A DNA stretch of 64,000 bases from Bordetella genomosp. 9 (lineage in GTDB: Bacteria > Pseudomonadota > Gammaproteobacteria > Burkholderiales > Burkholderiaceae_B), in assembly GCF_002261425.1 (NCBI RefSeq), contig NZ_NEVJ01000003.1, positions 2,418,001 to 2,482,000 on the forward strand, written 5' to 3'. Position numbers and translations under genes: made by a program. This document shows, piece after piece, positions 54,663 to 63,458 of the stretch; position 1 is the first letter of the stretch, and each line of letters begins with the position of its first letter. The notes beneath the pieces are model-generated. The model ran no database searches. It saw only the letters and a list, made by a program, of their open reading frames with translations, and was not told the origin of the DNA.

Positions 54663-56191
54663 GCGCGCCCGTCTCGCCCGGCGGCGCCGCCTACGACCTG
54701 GTGGTGCGCAATGCCCGCGTCGCCACCGCGGCCGATGTTTTCGAGACCGACATCGGCGTGATCGACGGCCGCATCGCCGCGCTGGCGCGCGGGCTGCCGG
54801 CGGGCGCCCGTGACATCGACGCCGCCGGCCGCTGGGTGCTGCCGGGCGGCGTGGACGCCCATTGCCACCTGGCGCAGAAGACCGGCGACGGTTCGGTCAT
54901 GGCCGACGACTTCCTGTCGGGCACACGCTCCGCCGCCTGCGGCGGCACCACCACGGTGATCCCGTTCGCGGCGCAGCTCAAGGGCGAATCGCTGGCGCAG
55001 GCGGTGCGCGACTACCACGCCGTGGCCGACGGCCAGGCCTGCATCGACTACGCCTTCCACATGATCGTCGCCGACGCCACGCCCAGCGTCACGAACGAAG
55101 AGCTGCCGGCACTGATTGCCCAGGGCTATACGTCGTTCAAGATCTACATGACCTATGACGACCTGAAGCTGGACGACCGCCAGATCCTCGACGTGCTGTA
55201 TGCGGCGCGGCGCCACGGCGCCATGACGATGATCCACGCGGAAAGCAGCGACTGCATCGCCTGGCTGGCCGACCGCATGCTGGCCGAAGGACTGGACACG
55301 CCGCCCTATCACGCGCTGTCGCGGCCGCCGGTGGCCGAGCGTGAAGCGACGCACCGCGCGATTTCCCTGGCCGAACTGCTGGATACGCCCATCCTGATCG
55401 TGCACGTGTCCGGCCCCGACGCCATCGAGCAGATCCGCTGGGCGCAGACGCGCGGCCTGAAGATCTACGCCGAGACCTGCCCGCAATATCTTTTCCTGAC
55501 CGCGGCCGACCTGGAAGGCGACCTGCTGCACGGGGCGCGCTGCATCTGCAGCCCGCCGCCGCGCGACGAAGCCGCCCAGCAGGCGGTCTGGAACGGCCTG
55601 GCCAACGGGACGTTCCAGGTCTTCTCGTCCGACCACGCGCCGTTCCGCTTCGACGGCCCGGGCGGCAAGAAACCCGAGGGCGAGCACACGCCCTTCAACC
55701 ACGTGCCCAACGGGATACCCGGCCTGGAGACGCGGCTGCCGCTGCTGTTTTCCGAAGGCGTGCTGCAAGGGCGCATGGACATCAACGACTTCGTCGCGCT
55801 GACGTCCACCCAGCCGGCCAAGCTCTACGGCCTGTATCCGCGCAAAGGCACCATCGCCATCGGCGCGGATGCCGATATGGTGATCTGGGATACCGGCATC
55901 ACACGCGTGATCCGCAACGGCGATCTGCACCACAACGTGGACTACACCCCATACGAAGGCCGGACGGTGCAGGCCTGGCCCGCGATCACGCTGAGCCGTG
56001 GCCAGGTGGTCTATGCCGACGGCGTCTTCCAGGGACAGGCGGGCCAGGGCCGTTTCCTGCGCTGCGATCGTCCGGCCCCCGCGCGGCCACGGCGCGCGAC
56101 GCGCCGCCACGCACCCTGGCTGTCCGCCTTGTCGCGCATGGACGCGTGGACGGACGCGGGGACTGCGGGGGACGTGGGGGGCCCGGCATGA
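54659..56191 (+). CDS. Dihydropyrimidinase/hydantoinase-family cyclic amide hydrolase
   Basis: A 510-residue amidohydrolase with a complete binuclear metal site: His68 and His70 in DAHCHL, carbamylated Lys161 in SFKIYMTY, His193 in HAES, His249 in VHVSG and Asp325 in SSDHAP. Enzymes of this group open cyclic amides and imides such as dihydrouracil, hydantoins and succinimide. About 30 Arg/Pro-rich residues trail at the C-terminus and seem unconserved. The start at 54659 is set by the ATGA overlap; the frame upstream belongs to the isomerase region. It is the probable ring-opening step of the pathway. Confidence 0.9.
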   Translation: MSAPVSPGGAAYDLVVRNARVATAADVFETDIGVIDGRIAALARGLPAGARDIDAAGRWVLPGGVDAHCHLAQKTGDGSVMADDFLSGTRSAACGGTTTVIPFAAQLKGESLAQAVRDYHAVADGQACIDYAFHMIVADATPSVTNEELPALIAQGYTSFKIYMTYDDLKLDDRQILDVLYAARRHGAMTMIHAESSDCIAWLADRMLAEGLDTPPYHALSRPPVAEREATHRAISLAELLDTPILIVHVSGPDAIEQIRWAQTRGLKIYAETCPQYLFLTAADLEGDLLHGARCICSPPPRDEAAQQAVWNGLANGTFQVFSSDHAPFRFDGPGGKKPEGEHTPFNHVPNGIPGLETRLPLLFSEGVLQGRMDINDFVALTSTQPAKLYGLYPRKGTIAIGADADMVIWDTGITRVIRNGDLHHNVDYTPYEGRTVQAWPAITLSRGQVVYADGVFQGQAGQGRFLRCDRPAPARPRRATRRHAPWLSALSRMDAWTDAGTAGDVGGPA

Positions 56192-57525
56192 ATGCCGCGC
56201 CCTTCTTCGACCTGCTGATCACCAACGTAACGGCGCTGACGGTCGACCCGGCGAATCCATGTATCGCGCACGCCAGCATAGGCGTACGCGACGGGCGCAT
56301 CGCCTGGATAGGCGCGGGCGTGCCGCCGGGCGCGCAGGCGACCCGCATGCTGGACGGCACCGGACGCGTGGCCACGCCGGGTTTCGTCAACGTCCATACC
56401 CATTCGGTCCTGACGATGGTGCGCGGCGTCGCCGCCGACCTCGGCTTCGCGCCTTCCTATACGCCGGGCATCCCCAAGGCTTCCGACCTGGACGACGAAC
56501 AGGCGTGCGGGCTGGCGCGACTGGGCGCGATGGAGGCCCTGCTGGCGGGCTCGACCGTGATCGGCGACCACTTCACCCACGCGGACAGCACCACCGAAGC
56601 CATTGCCGCCCTGGGGCCGCGCGTCGCGCCCAGCTGGCGCATCCTCGACGTCGATTTCGACCGCGTCGCCCGCAGCCGCGAATGGGTGCACGAGCCCGCC
56701 ATCGGCGCGGCCCTGCTCGCGCGCGGACTGCAACTGGCGGATCGCTGGGCGGGACATCCCCGCGTCACCGTGCAACTGGCCGCGCATGCGGCCGATACCT
56801 GTTCGGATCAATTGCTGGCGGATGTCGCGCTGCATGCCGGCCGGCTCGGCCTGCGCGTGAACACGCACCTGGGCCAGAGCCAGGCCGAGGTCGAACGCGT
56901 GCGGGCGCGCTGCGGCAAGACCTCGACCCAGGTGATGGACGAGGCCGGCCTGCTGAACGACCGGCTGATCGCCGGCCACTGCATCTACGTATCGCCGGAC
57001 GACGCCGCCCGGCTGGCCGCGGCCGGCGCGCACGTCGCGCATATCCCCAAGTGCAACGCCGCATCGGGCCGCTTGGCGCCCACCCCCATGCTGCGCCGCG
57101 CCGGCCTGAACATCGCGCTGGCGACCGACACGCAGCATGGCGACATGATCGAACTGATGCGCTGGGCGCTGGCGACCGCGCGCATCCAGGAAGGCCGGGT
57201 CGACGATGCCTGGCAACCCGCCGACGTGCTGCACATGGCCACCCAGGGCGGCGCCGATGCGATGGGCCTCGGCGACGAGTTGGGCAGCCTGAGCGTGGGC
57301 AAGCAGGCCGACATCGTCCTGCTGAACGCCGACCGGCCGCACTGGGTGCCGCTAGTCAATCCTGCCGGCACGCTGGTGCACACGGGCCAGGGACGCGACG
57401 TCGAAACGGTGATCGTCGCGGGCGATATCGTCGTCGACCAGGGCCGGCCGGTGTACGCCGACCTGGAACAGGTCTGCGAAGACGGCAGGCGCGCGGCGCG
57501 GCAGGTGTGGGAAAAGGCGAGCTAG
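56188..57525 (+). CDS. Amidohydrolase of the SsnA/AtzB/cytosine-deaminase-like group
   Basis: A 445-residue mononuclear-type amidohydrolase. Metal ligands are His70 and His72 in NVHTHS, a later His in NTHLGQS, His in AGHCIYVS and Asp in ATDTQHGD. These fit TRZ/ATZ chlorohydrolases and adenosine- or guanine-deaminase-like enzymes, which remove an amino or chloro group from a heterocycle. It starts at 56188 by ATGA overlap with the dihydropyrimidinase gene. Its stop TAG and that of the convergent LysR gene share the same CTAG. It could supply the ring compound that the preceding enzyme opens. Confidence 0.88.
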   Translation: MNAAPFFDLLITNVTALTVDPANPCIAHASIGVRDGRIAWIGAGVPPGAQATRMLDGTGRVATPGFVNVHTHSVLTMVRGVAADLGFAPSYTPGIPKASDLDDEQACGLARLGAMEALLAGSTVIGDHFTHADSTTEAIAALGPRVAPSWRILDVDFDRVARSREWVHEPAIGAALLARGLQLADRWAGHPRVTVQLAAHAADTCSDQLLADVALHAGRLGLRVNTHLGQSQAEVERVRARCGKTSTQVMDEAGLLNDRLIAGHCIYVSPDDAARLAAAGAHVAHIPKCNAASGRLAPTPMLRRAGLNIALATDTQHGDMIELMRWALATARIQEGRVDDAWQPADVLHMATQGGADAMGLGDELGSLSVGKQADIVLLNADRPHWVPLVNPAGTLVHTGQGRDVETVIVAGDIVVDQGRPVYADLEQVCEDGRRAARQVWEKAS

Positions 57526-58421
57526 CCGGCGCCTTTGCGCGTACCGCCGCCCCCATTCGGGCAACATGCCAGGAACGCGCGCAGGATGGGCGATGCATCC
57601 CCCTTGCGCCAGGCGATGGCGATATCGGCGGCGGCGTACGATTCCTTGATCGGCCGGTACGCCACCTTGCGGCCATGCAGCTTGTCCATCGACTCCGGCA
57701 CCAGCGCCACGCCGGCTCCGGCAGCGACCATGCCCAGCACCGACTCCATGGGCTCGGCCTCCTGCACGACGTTGGGCACGAAGCCGGCGCGCCGGCAGGC
57801 CTGCAGCGCCAGCCGGCCGAAGCCGCGTCCCTTCGACCACGGCACCATGACGAAATCCTCGTCCGCGAGGTCGCGCAGCGACAGGCCGCGACGCGCGGCC
57901 AAGGCGTGTTCCGCGGGCAGCGCGGCGAGCAGGCGCATGCGCGTCAGCTTGCGCGTTTCGAGCTCGTCGTCGTCGATGGGTAGCACCACCAGGCCCACGT
58001 CGATGCGGCCTTCGATAAGGGCCGCCTGGTGATAGGCCAGGTTCAGCGGATTGAGCACCAGTTCCACTTCGGGATGGCGGCGGCGGAATAGCGCGAGCGC
58101 GTCCGGAAACAGGTACGCCGCCGTGCCGCCCAGGCCGATGGCGATCTTGCCCACCTGTCCCGCCGCCACGCGCCGGGTGGAAACGACCGCCGCCTGCGCG
58201 GCGGCGACCAGGGCTCGCGCCTGCTCGTAGAAATGCGCGCCCGCGGCGGTGAGCCGCACGTACTGCTTGGAACGCTCGAACAACGGCGTACCGATCTCCG
58301 CTTCCAGCAGCATGATCTGCCGGCTCACGGGCGGCTGGGACACGTGCAGCAGCGCCGCCGCGCGGGTGAAGCTGAGTTCTTCGGCGACCGCGATGAAATA
58401 CCGCAACTGGCGCAATTCCAT
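57522..58421 (-). CDS. LysR-family transcriptional regulator
   Basis: A 299-residue regulator. MELRQLRYFIAVAEELSF at 58421 is chosen as start because AAAAGG lies eight bases upstream; ATG 58439 has no such site. The helix-turn-helix reads AAALLHVSQPPVSRQIMLLE, and the effector domain starts near GKIAIGLGG. It is divergent, with a 97-bp AT-rich gap, from the alpha/beta hydrolase operon, its likely target. Confidence 0.9.
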   Translation of the reverse strand: MELRQLRYFIAVAEELSFTRAAALLHVSQPPVSRQIMLLEAEIGTPLFERSKQYVRLTAAGAHFYEQARALVAAAQAAVVSTRRVAAGQVGKIAIGLGGTAAYLFPDALALFRRRHPEVELVLNPLNLAYHQAALIEGRIDVGLVVLPIDDDELETRKLTRMRLLAALPAEHALAARRGLSLRDLADEDFVMVPWSKGRGFGRLALQACRRAGFVPNVVQEAEPMESVLGMVAAGAGVALVPESMDKLHGRKVAYRPIKESYAAADIAIAWRKGDASPILRAFLACCPNGGGGTRKGAG

Positions 58422-58518
58422 GTAATACCTTTTCAGCATTACCGTGGTGCCGATTATATATTGGACGACTTACGGCGATATTTTTATTCTGGCCTGGCCT
58501 CGACACAGGACCGAAGCC

Positions 58519-59496
58519 ATGACAGAGCCAGATCTCCGATGCGCCACCGCCCCCGCTCCTACCGGCATGCCGCCGGGCCGCTGGGTGGACGTGGGGCAGG
58601 TCGGCACCCGCTATTTCGAGACGGGCAGTGGCGAGCCCGTGGTCTTCATCTACGGGGGCAATTTCGGCATGGCCGATGGCGCCTCCAGCGCCTATACCTG
58701 GAACCTGAACCTGCAAGCCCTGGCGAACGCCGGCTACCGCGCGATCGCTTTCGACAAGCTGGGACAAGGCGAAACGGGCAACCCCTTGCGCGACCAGGAC
58801 TACACCATGCAGGCGGTCGTGGACCATGCCGCCGCGTTCCTGCGCGCGCTGGACCTGCCGCCCGTGCATCTGGTGGGCCATTCGCGCGGCGGCTATGCGG
58901 CAACGCGCCTGACGCTGCAACACCCGCAGTTGGTGCGCACGCTGACCATCGTCAACAGCGGCACGCTCAGTCCGGGCGTGGGCACCAACGAAGTCGTGCT
59001 GTGCAACCCGCCGCATCCCCGTGGCAGCCGAGAGGCCGTGCGCTGGGTCTACGAGAACTACAGCCACGATGCGGGCGTCGTCACCGACGAATGGGTGGAT
59101 GCCGTCATGCGCATCCTGGCGCTCGACAAGTATCGCGTCACGGTGGCGAAGATGGCCGGCGAAGGTTTGGGCGAACGCGTATTCCTGCCGGAGCTCGCCC
59201 GGCAGAAACGCGAGACGCTGCGCTGGCTGGACGAAGGCAGGTTGCAGCGGCCGGTGCAGATCATATGGGGCTACAACGACCGCACCGCCGTGCTGGAGCG
59301 CGGCATGGAGCTGTTCCGCGCGGTATCGCGGCATCAGCGCGACGCCCTGTTCAGTGTCATCAATGAGTCGGGACATTTCCCCTTCCGCGAACACCCCGCG
59401 CAATTCAACGCCCTGCTCGCGCGCTTTTTCGCCTTGCATCGCGTGGCGTGCGACACGGACGCCGTGGACGCCGCGGACGCCGTGGGCAACGCATAA
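58519..59496 (+). CDS. Alpha/beta hydrolase, intact Ser-Asp-His triad
   Basis: A 325-residue hydrolase. The nucleophile elbow is VGHSRGG with Ser122, the acid Asp254 lies in IWGYNDRT and the base His286 in NESGHFPFREHP. The oxyanion loop is IYGGNFG. It resembles the MhpC/BphD group of C-C bond hydrolases, including the characteristic SGHFPFREHP end. ATG 58519 has AGGA upstream; a GTG at 58444 in the same frame is less likely because it lies in the promoter gap. First gene of an operon with a second hydrolase, a Bug protein and a deacetylase-fold enzyme. Confidence 0.9.
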   Translation: MTEPDLRCATAPAPTGMPPGRWVDVGQVGTRYFETGSGEPVVFIYGGNFGMADGASSAYTWNLNLQALANAGYRAIAFDKLGQGETGNPLRDQDYTMQAVVDHAAAFLRALDLPPVHLVGHSRGGYAATRLTLQHPQLVRTLTIVNSGTLSPGVGTNEVVLCNPPHPRGSREAVRWVYENYSHDAGVVTDEWVDAVMRILALDKYRVTVAKMAGEGLGERVFLPELARQKRETLRWLDEGRLQRPVQIIWGYNDRTAVLERGMELFRAVSRHQRDALFSVINESGHFPFREHPAQFNALLARFFALHRVACDTDAVDAADAVGNA

Positions 59497-59506
59497 GGAC
59501 CTGGCC

Positions 59507-60433
59507 ATGAACGATGCATCGATGACTTTCCCTGGACTGCAAACCTGCATGCTGGACATGGGCGGCCGTCCCGCCCGCATCCTGCGCGGCGGCGACGCCG
59601 ATGCCGGGACCGCCATGGTGTTCGTCCATGGCGGCGCGCCTGGCTTGACACCGTATGGCAGCGGCGCCCACATCTGGGGCCAGGTGCTGCGCCGCTTCGC
59701 GGCGGACGGCGCGGTCCTGGCGCTGGACCTGCCGGGCTTCGGCGGCACCGAAGCCGCGACCGCGGCCGGATCGGCAGGGAACGCTTCCACATACAGCATC
59801 GAGAGCATGATCGACCACATCGATGCCGTGCTGCGCGCCGCCGGCATCCGCCGCTGCCACATCGTCGCGCACGACACAGGCGGGCTCGCCGCGCTGCTGC
59901 TGGCCTGCCGCCAGCCAGGCTATGTCGAGGCCGTCAGCGTCGTGTCGTCGGTCGCCGCGGCGCCTACCGGCGACGGCGTCGAGAACCTGACCCTGGCCCA
60001 TCCGCCGCTGCCGGCCGGCACCCGCGACAGCCAGCGCTGGGCGCTCGAGCGCGTGTCCTACTCGCACCACCACGTGCGGGATGTGCTGGACGATTGCGTG
60101 CGAGCGGCGCGGCAGGCACCCGCGCTGGCCGCCGCCGCGCACATGGCGGACGCCGCCACCCGCCAGGCCTGGGCCGCCTCCCTGGCGCGCTCCAAGGCCC
60201 GGTTGTTCGAACTATGCCGCGATGGCGGCGTGCCCGTGCCGGTACAGGTCATCTGGGGCACGCACGACCCGCTGGCGACCGTGGACCAGGGCATGTGGCT
60301 GTACCGCATTCTGGCGCAGCGACAGCCCACGACGCATTTCCACCTGATCAACCGGGCGGGCGCGCTGCCTTTCCGCGAAGAGCCCGACGCTTTCCACGCC
60401 GTGGTCTCCGCGTTCTCTGACGCCTTACGCTGA
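59507..60433 (+). CDS. Alpha/beta hydrolase with altered triad (Asp nucleophile, no His)
   Basis: A 308-residue paralogue of the preceding hydrolase. The nucleophile elbow reads IVAHDTGG, so Asp123 replaces Ser, as in haloalkane dehalogenases and epoxide hydrolases. The acid Asp254 is kept (GTHDPL), but the base is gone: NRAGALPFREEP has Ala286 where the neighbour has His286. An Asp nucleophile normally still needs that His to release the ester, so this protein may be inactive, may form a stable adduct, or may use another base. ATG 59507 has AAGGA upstream and lies 10 bp after the previous stop. Confidence 0.85.
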   Translation: MNDASMTFPGLQTCMLDMGGRPARILRGGDADAGTAMVFVHGGAPGLTPYGSGAHIWGQVLRRFAADGAVLALDLPGFGGTEAATAAGSAGNASTYSIESMIDHIDAVLRAAGIRRCHIVAHDTGGLAALLLACRQPGYVEAVSVVSSVAAAPTGDGVENLTLAHPPLPAGTRDSQRWALERVSYSHHHVRDVLDDCVRAARQAPALAAAAHMADAATRQAWAASLARSKARLFELCRDGGVPVPVQVIWGTHDPLATVDQGMWLYRILAQRQPTTHFHLINRAGALPFREEPDAFHAVVSAFSDALR

Positions 60434-60469
60434 TCCAGGCGGCCTAAGCCGCATACAAGGGGAATACAC

Positions 60470-61444
60470 ATGAAGCGCGTACTTGGAGTCTGCATTGCCC
60501 TGATCGTGTCATGCATGGCGGCGGCCGGCGCCGCCGCGGAGTTTCCGGACCGGCCGATCCGCCTGATCATGCCTTTCAGCCCCGGCGGGCCCACGGATAT
60601 GGTGGCCCGCGTGCTGGCGCAGCATGCCGGGCAACGTCTGGGGCAGACCATCGTGGTGGAAAACCGCGCCGGCGCGAACGGCATCATCGGCACCGGCGCG
60701 GTGGCGACGGCAACGCCCGACGGCTACACGCTGCTGCTGGCGCCGACGTCGCACACCATCAATCCCAGCCTGTACAAGAAGCTGCCCTACGACACCGTGC
60801 GCGACTTCGCATCGGTGATCTACGTCGGAAACTCGCCCGGCCTGGTGCTGGTGACCGGACCGCAGGTTCCGGCCAGGACGGTGCAGGAGCTGGTGGAACT
60901 CAGCCGCAAACCCGGCACGTCCGTCGCCTACGGCTCGGCCGGCAACGGCAACCTGCTGCACCTGGCCGGCGAATACTTCAACCGCGCCACCGGTTCACGC
61001 ATGCTGCACGTCCCCTATAAAGGCGCGGGGGCCATCATCGCCGGCCTGTATTCGGGCGAAATCCAGGCCGCATTCCTCGGCCCGCCGCAAGCCGCCGAAT
61101 TGATACAGGCCGGCAAGCTGCGCGGCATCGCCGTGACCAGCGCCAAACGCATCCCGCAACTGCCCGATCTGCCCACGATCGCCGAATCCGGCCATGCCGG
61201 CTATGACTTCGACGGCGGCATCCAGGCGGCCATCTACGCGCCGGCCGGCACGCCCCCCGCGGTGATCGCCCGCTTGAACGAGGCCTTCAACGCGGTCTTG
61301 ACAGAGCCGGACATCCGCACGCGCTTCGCCACGCTGGCGCTGGACATCGCCGGCGGACCGCCATCGGCGCTGGACGAGCAGGTCGCCCGGCGCATGGCCT
61401 TGTACGCGGACCTTGTGCGCCAGGCCGGCATCCAGCCCGAGTGA
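60470..61444 (+). CDS. Bug-family periplasmic binding protein
   Basis: A 324-residue exported receptor. The signal peptide ends AAGAAAE, followed by FPDRPIRLIMPFSPGGPTDMVAR, VVENRAGANG and LHVPYKGAGA. It follows the second hydrolase by 36 bp with AAGGGGA upstream of the ATG. It probably captures the carboxylate or related compound processed by the neighbouring hydrolases. No TctAB subunits are present in the window. Confidence 0.93.
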   Translation: MKRVLGVCIALIVSCMAAAGAAAEFPDRPIRLIMPFSPGGPTDMVARVLAQHAGQRLGQTIVVENRAGANGIIGTGAVATATPDGYTLLLAPTSHTINPSLYKKLPYDTVRDFASVIYVGNSPGLVLVTGPQVPARTVQELVELSRKPGTSVAYGSAGNGNLLHLAGEYFNRATGSRMLHVPYKGAGAIIAGLYSGEIQAAFLGPPQAAELIQAGKLRGIAVTSAKRIPQLPDLPTIAESGHAGYDFDGGIQAAIYAPAGTPPAVIARLNEAFNAVLTEPDIRTRFATLALDIAGGPPSALDEQVARRMALYADLVRQAGIQPE

Positions 61445-61485
61445 AGCCGGCCGCGCGCCCGCCCCGTCCTCACAGGAACACATCC

Positions 61486-62373
61486 ATGACCACACCGCCC
61501 ATGAACAGATCCGGTCCCCGCTATCCACGCGACTGGCGCTGGCCGCACGGCGAACATATCGCCGTTTCAGTCACGCTGGCCTTCGAATCCTTCGTGAACC
61601 ACAGCCAGATCACGCTGGAAAAAACCGCCAACAAGACGGATCATTTTTCGCTGAGCTATGCCGAGTACGGCGCCAAGGCGGGCATCTGGCGGCTGATGGA
61701 CCTGCTGGACGAATTCGGCATCAAGAGCAATGTGTCGACCAATGGACTCGCGGCGGAACGGCATCCCCACGTGATCCGCGCCCTCGTCGACGCAGGCCAT
61801 GAAGTCGCGGGCCATGCATGGGCCAACGACGTGCTGATGCGGGACGACAACCCCGCCGCCGAGCTGGAAGAAATCCGCCGCTGCACGCGCGTGTTGACGG
61901 AAACCGCCGGCCGACCGCCGCTGGGCTGGACCAGTCCGGGAAGCGCCGGCTCCGCCAACACGCTGGATTTCCTGAAGCAGGAAGGCTATCTGTGGAACGC
62001 GGACGATGCCAGCGACGACCTGCCATTCGTCCGCGAAACGGCGCACGGCCCGATCGTCATCATGCCGCGCACCAACCTGCCGCACAACGACTTGTGGATG
62101 TGGGTCCTGGGCCGCAATCCGCCTTCCATCATCTGGGACGGATTCAAGGACACCTTCGACGAGTTGTACCGCGAAGGCCAGGGCGGACGGCCCAAGTGGA
62201 CGGAGATCACCCTGCACGCCCACATGGCCGGCCGCCCCACGCTGATACCGACGCTACGCCGCTGCCTTTCCTATGCGCGCGAACACCAGGGCGTATGGTG
62301 GGCGACGAAGTCGGAGATCGCCGCCTGGACCTATTCCGAATACCACAAGGCATCCGCCATCGGCAACCGGTAG
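61486..62373 (+). CDS. Polysaccharide-deacetylase-fold hydrolase (PuuE/allantoinase-like)
   Basis: A 295-residue NodB-fold enzyme. NVSTNGLAAERHPHVIRALVDAGHEVAGHAW contains the metal-binding H-x3-5-H region, and TLHAHMAGRP carries the late His. The first motif Asp-Asp of chitin deacetylases is absent (FESFVNHS instead), as in the PuuE/cyclic-imide-hydrolase branch that acts on small cyclic amides. ATG 61486 has CAGGA upstream and replaces a GTG at 61441 that overlaps the Bug stop. The role is likely hydrolysis of a small amide or imide rather than polysaccharide modification. The 3' end overlaps the convergent aldolase gene by 43 bp. Confidence 0.83.
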   Translation: MTTPPMNRSGPRYPRDWRWPHGEHIAVSVTLAFESFVNHSQITLEKTANKTDHFSLSYAEYGAKAGIWRLMDLLDEFGIKSNVSTNGLAAERHPHVIRALVDAGHEVAGHAWANDVLMRDDNPAAELEEIRRCTRVLTETAGRPPLGWTSPGSAGSANTLDFLKQEGYLWNADDASDDLPFVRETAHGPIVIMPRTNLPHNDLWMWVLGRNPPSIIWDGFKDTFDELYREGQGGRPKWTEITLHAHMAGRPTLIPTLRRCLSYAREHQGVWWATKSEIAAWTYSEYHKASAIGNR

Positions 62374-63275
62374 TCCGCGTCCGCGAGCTGCCGCCGCAAT
62401 TCCAGCGACTGCTCGTCCGACAGCTCGACCAGCGGCGGCCGCACGATGCGCCATGCGTCATCGCCCGACTGCCAGGCAACGGCTTCCTTCATCGCCGAAA
62501 TCATCGGGAAGGCCTGGAAGATGCCGCGGATCTTGCGGATGCGCTCGTGCCAGGCATCCGCCTGCGGCGTCTGCCATTCGCGGTAGAGATGCATGATCTC
62601 GGCGGCGTTCACGTTGGCGGTGGCGGTGATGCAGCCTACCGCGCCGGCCCGCAGGCCCGGCAGCAGGAAGACCTCGCTGCCGGGGAACACATCGAAGCCG
62701 TCGGCGGCGAACTCGCGCACCATCGCGGCCGTGTTCTCCCAGTCGCCGGAGCTGTCCTTGGCGCCCGCGATCTGCTTGGGATACGCCTTGAGCAGGCGCT
62801 CGATCAGGCCCAGGGTGATCGGCACGCCGCTGACCGGCGGGATGTGATACAGGTAGACCCGCAGCCGCTCGTCGCCGACGCCCTCGATCAGGTTGGCGTA
62901 GGCGCGGAACAGGCCTTCGTCGCTGACACCCTTATAGTAGAAAGGCGGCAGCACCAGCACGCCCGCGCAGCCGGCTTGCACCGCATGGCGTGTCAGCTCG
63001 ACCGCGTCCGGAATCGCGCAGGCGCCGGTCCCCGGCATCATGCGCTCGGGCGGCAGGCCCGCCGACAGCAACGCATCCAGCAGGGTCCGCTTTTCCGCGA
63101 CGGACATGGACGCGGCTTCCGAGTTGGTGCCGAAGACGGCCAGCCCGACGCCCTGCTCGACCAGGGTGCGGCAGTGCCGCACCAGGCCTTCCGCACTGGG
63201 CTTGCGGTCCAGCTCGAACGGTGTCAGCACCGGCGACAGCACGCCGCGCAGACGATGATCATGGGGATGGGACAT
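62331..63275 (-). CDS. DapA/NanA-family aldolase or dehydratase
   Basis: A 314-residue class I aldolase-fold enzyme. The Schiff-base Lys173 is in IAGAKDSSGD, the catalytic Tyr143 in YLYHIPP and the GTTGE-equivalent loop reads GTNSEA. GTNSEA is unlike true dihydrodipicolinate synthase (GTTGE), so a catabolic lyase acting on a 2-oxo acid is more likely than lysine synthesis. The start has a strong CAGGAGGAG upstream. It is divergent from a LysR gene, the probable regulator. Confidence 0.9.
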   Translation of the reverse strand: MSHPHDHRLRGVLSPVLTPFELDRKPSAEGLVRHCRTLVEQGVGLAVFGTNSEAASMSVAEKRTLLDALLSAGLPPERMMPGTGACAIPDAVELTRHAVQAGCAGVLVLPPFYYKGVSDEGLFRAYANLIEGVGDERLRVYLYHIPPVSGVPITLGLIERLLKAYPKQIAGAKDSSGDWENTAAMVREFAADGFDVFPGSEVFLLPGLRAGAVGCITATANVNAAEIMHLYREWQTPQADAWHERIRKIRGIFQAFPMISAMKEAVAWQSGDDAWRIVRPPLVELSDEQSLELRRQLADADYRLPMADALWYSE

Positions 63276-63342
63276 GGCGGACTCCTCCTGGGGGACCGGG
63301 CGCCTCGTACGCGGGCGCCACAACGGCAAGGTAGCAGTGTCG

Positions 63343-63352
63343 CCCGATCGGG
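63343..63352. promoter_or_regulatory. Short palindrome CCCGATCGGG in the aldolase/LysR divergent gap
   Basis: A perfect 10-bp palindrome, 68 bp upstream of the aldolase start in a 183-bp divergent gap. It might be part of a regulatory site, but it is GC-rich and short enough to occur by chance. Confidence 0.25.
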
Positions 63353-63458
63353 AACAAGAAGAAACACCCTTCCGTTACTATCACACCGCAATAATTTTCT
63401 GGATGGGCATACCGCGCCTGGGCGCTTTGCCCGGCCCCGGCCGGGCGTGGACTGGAAT

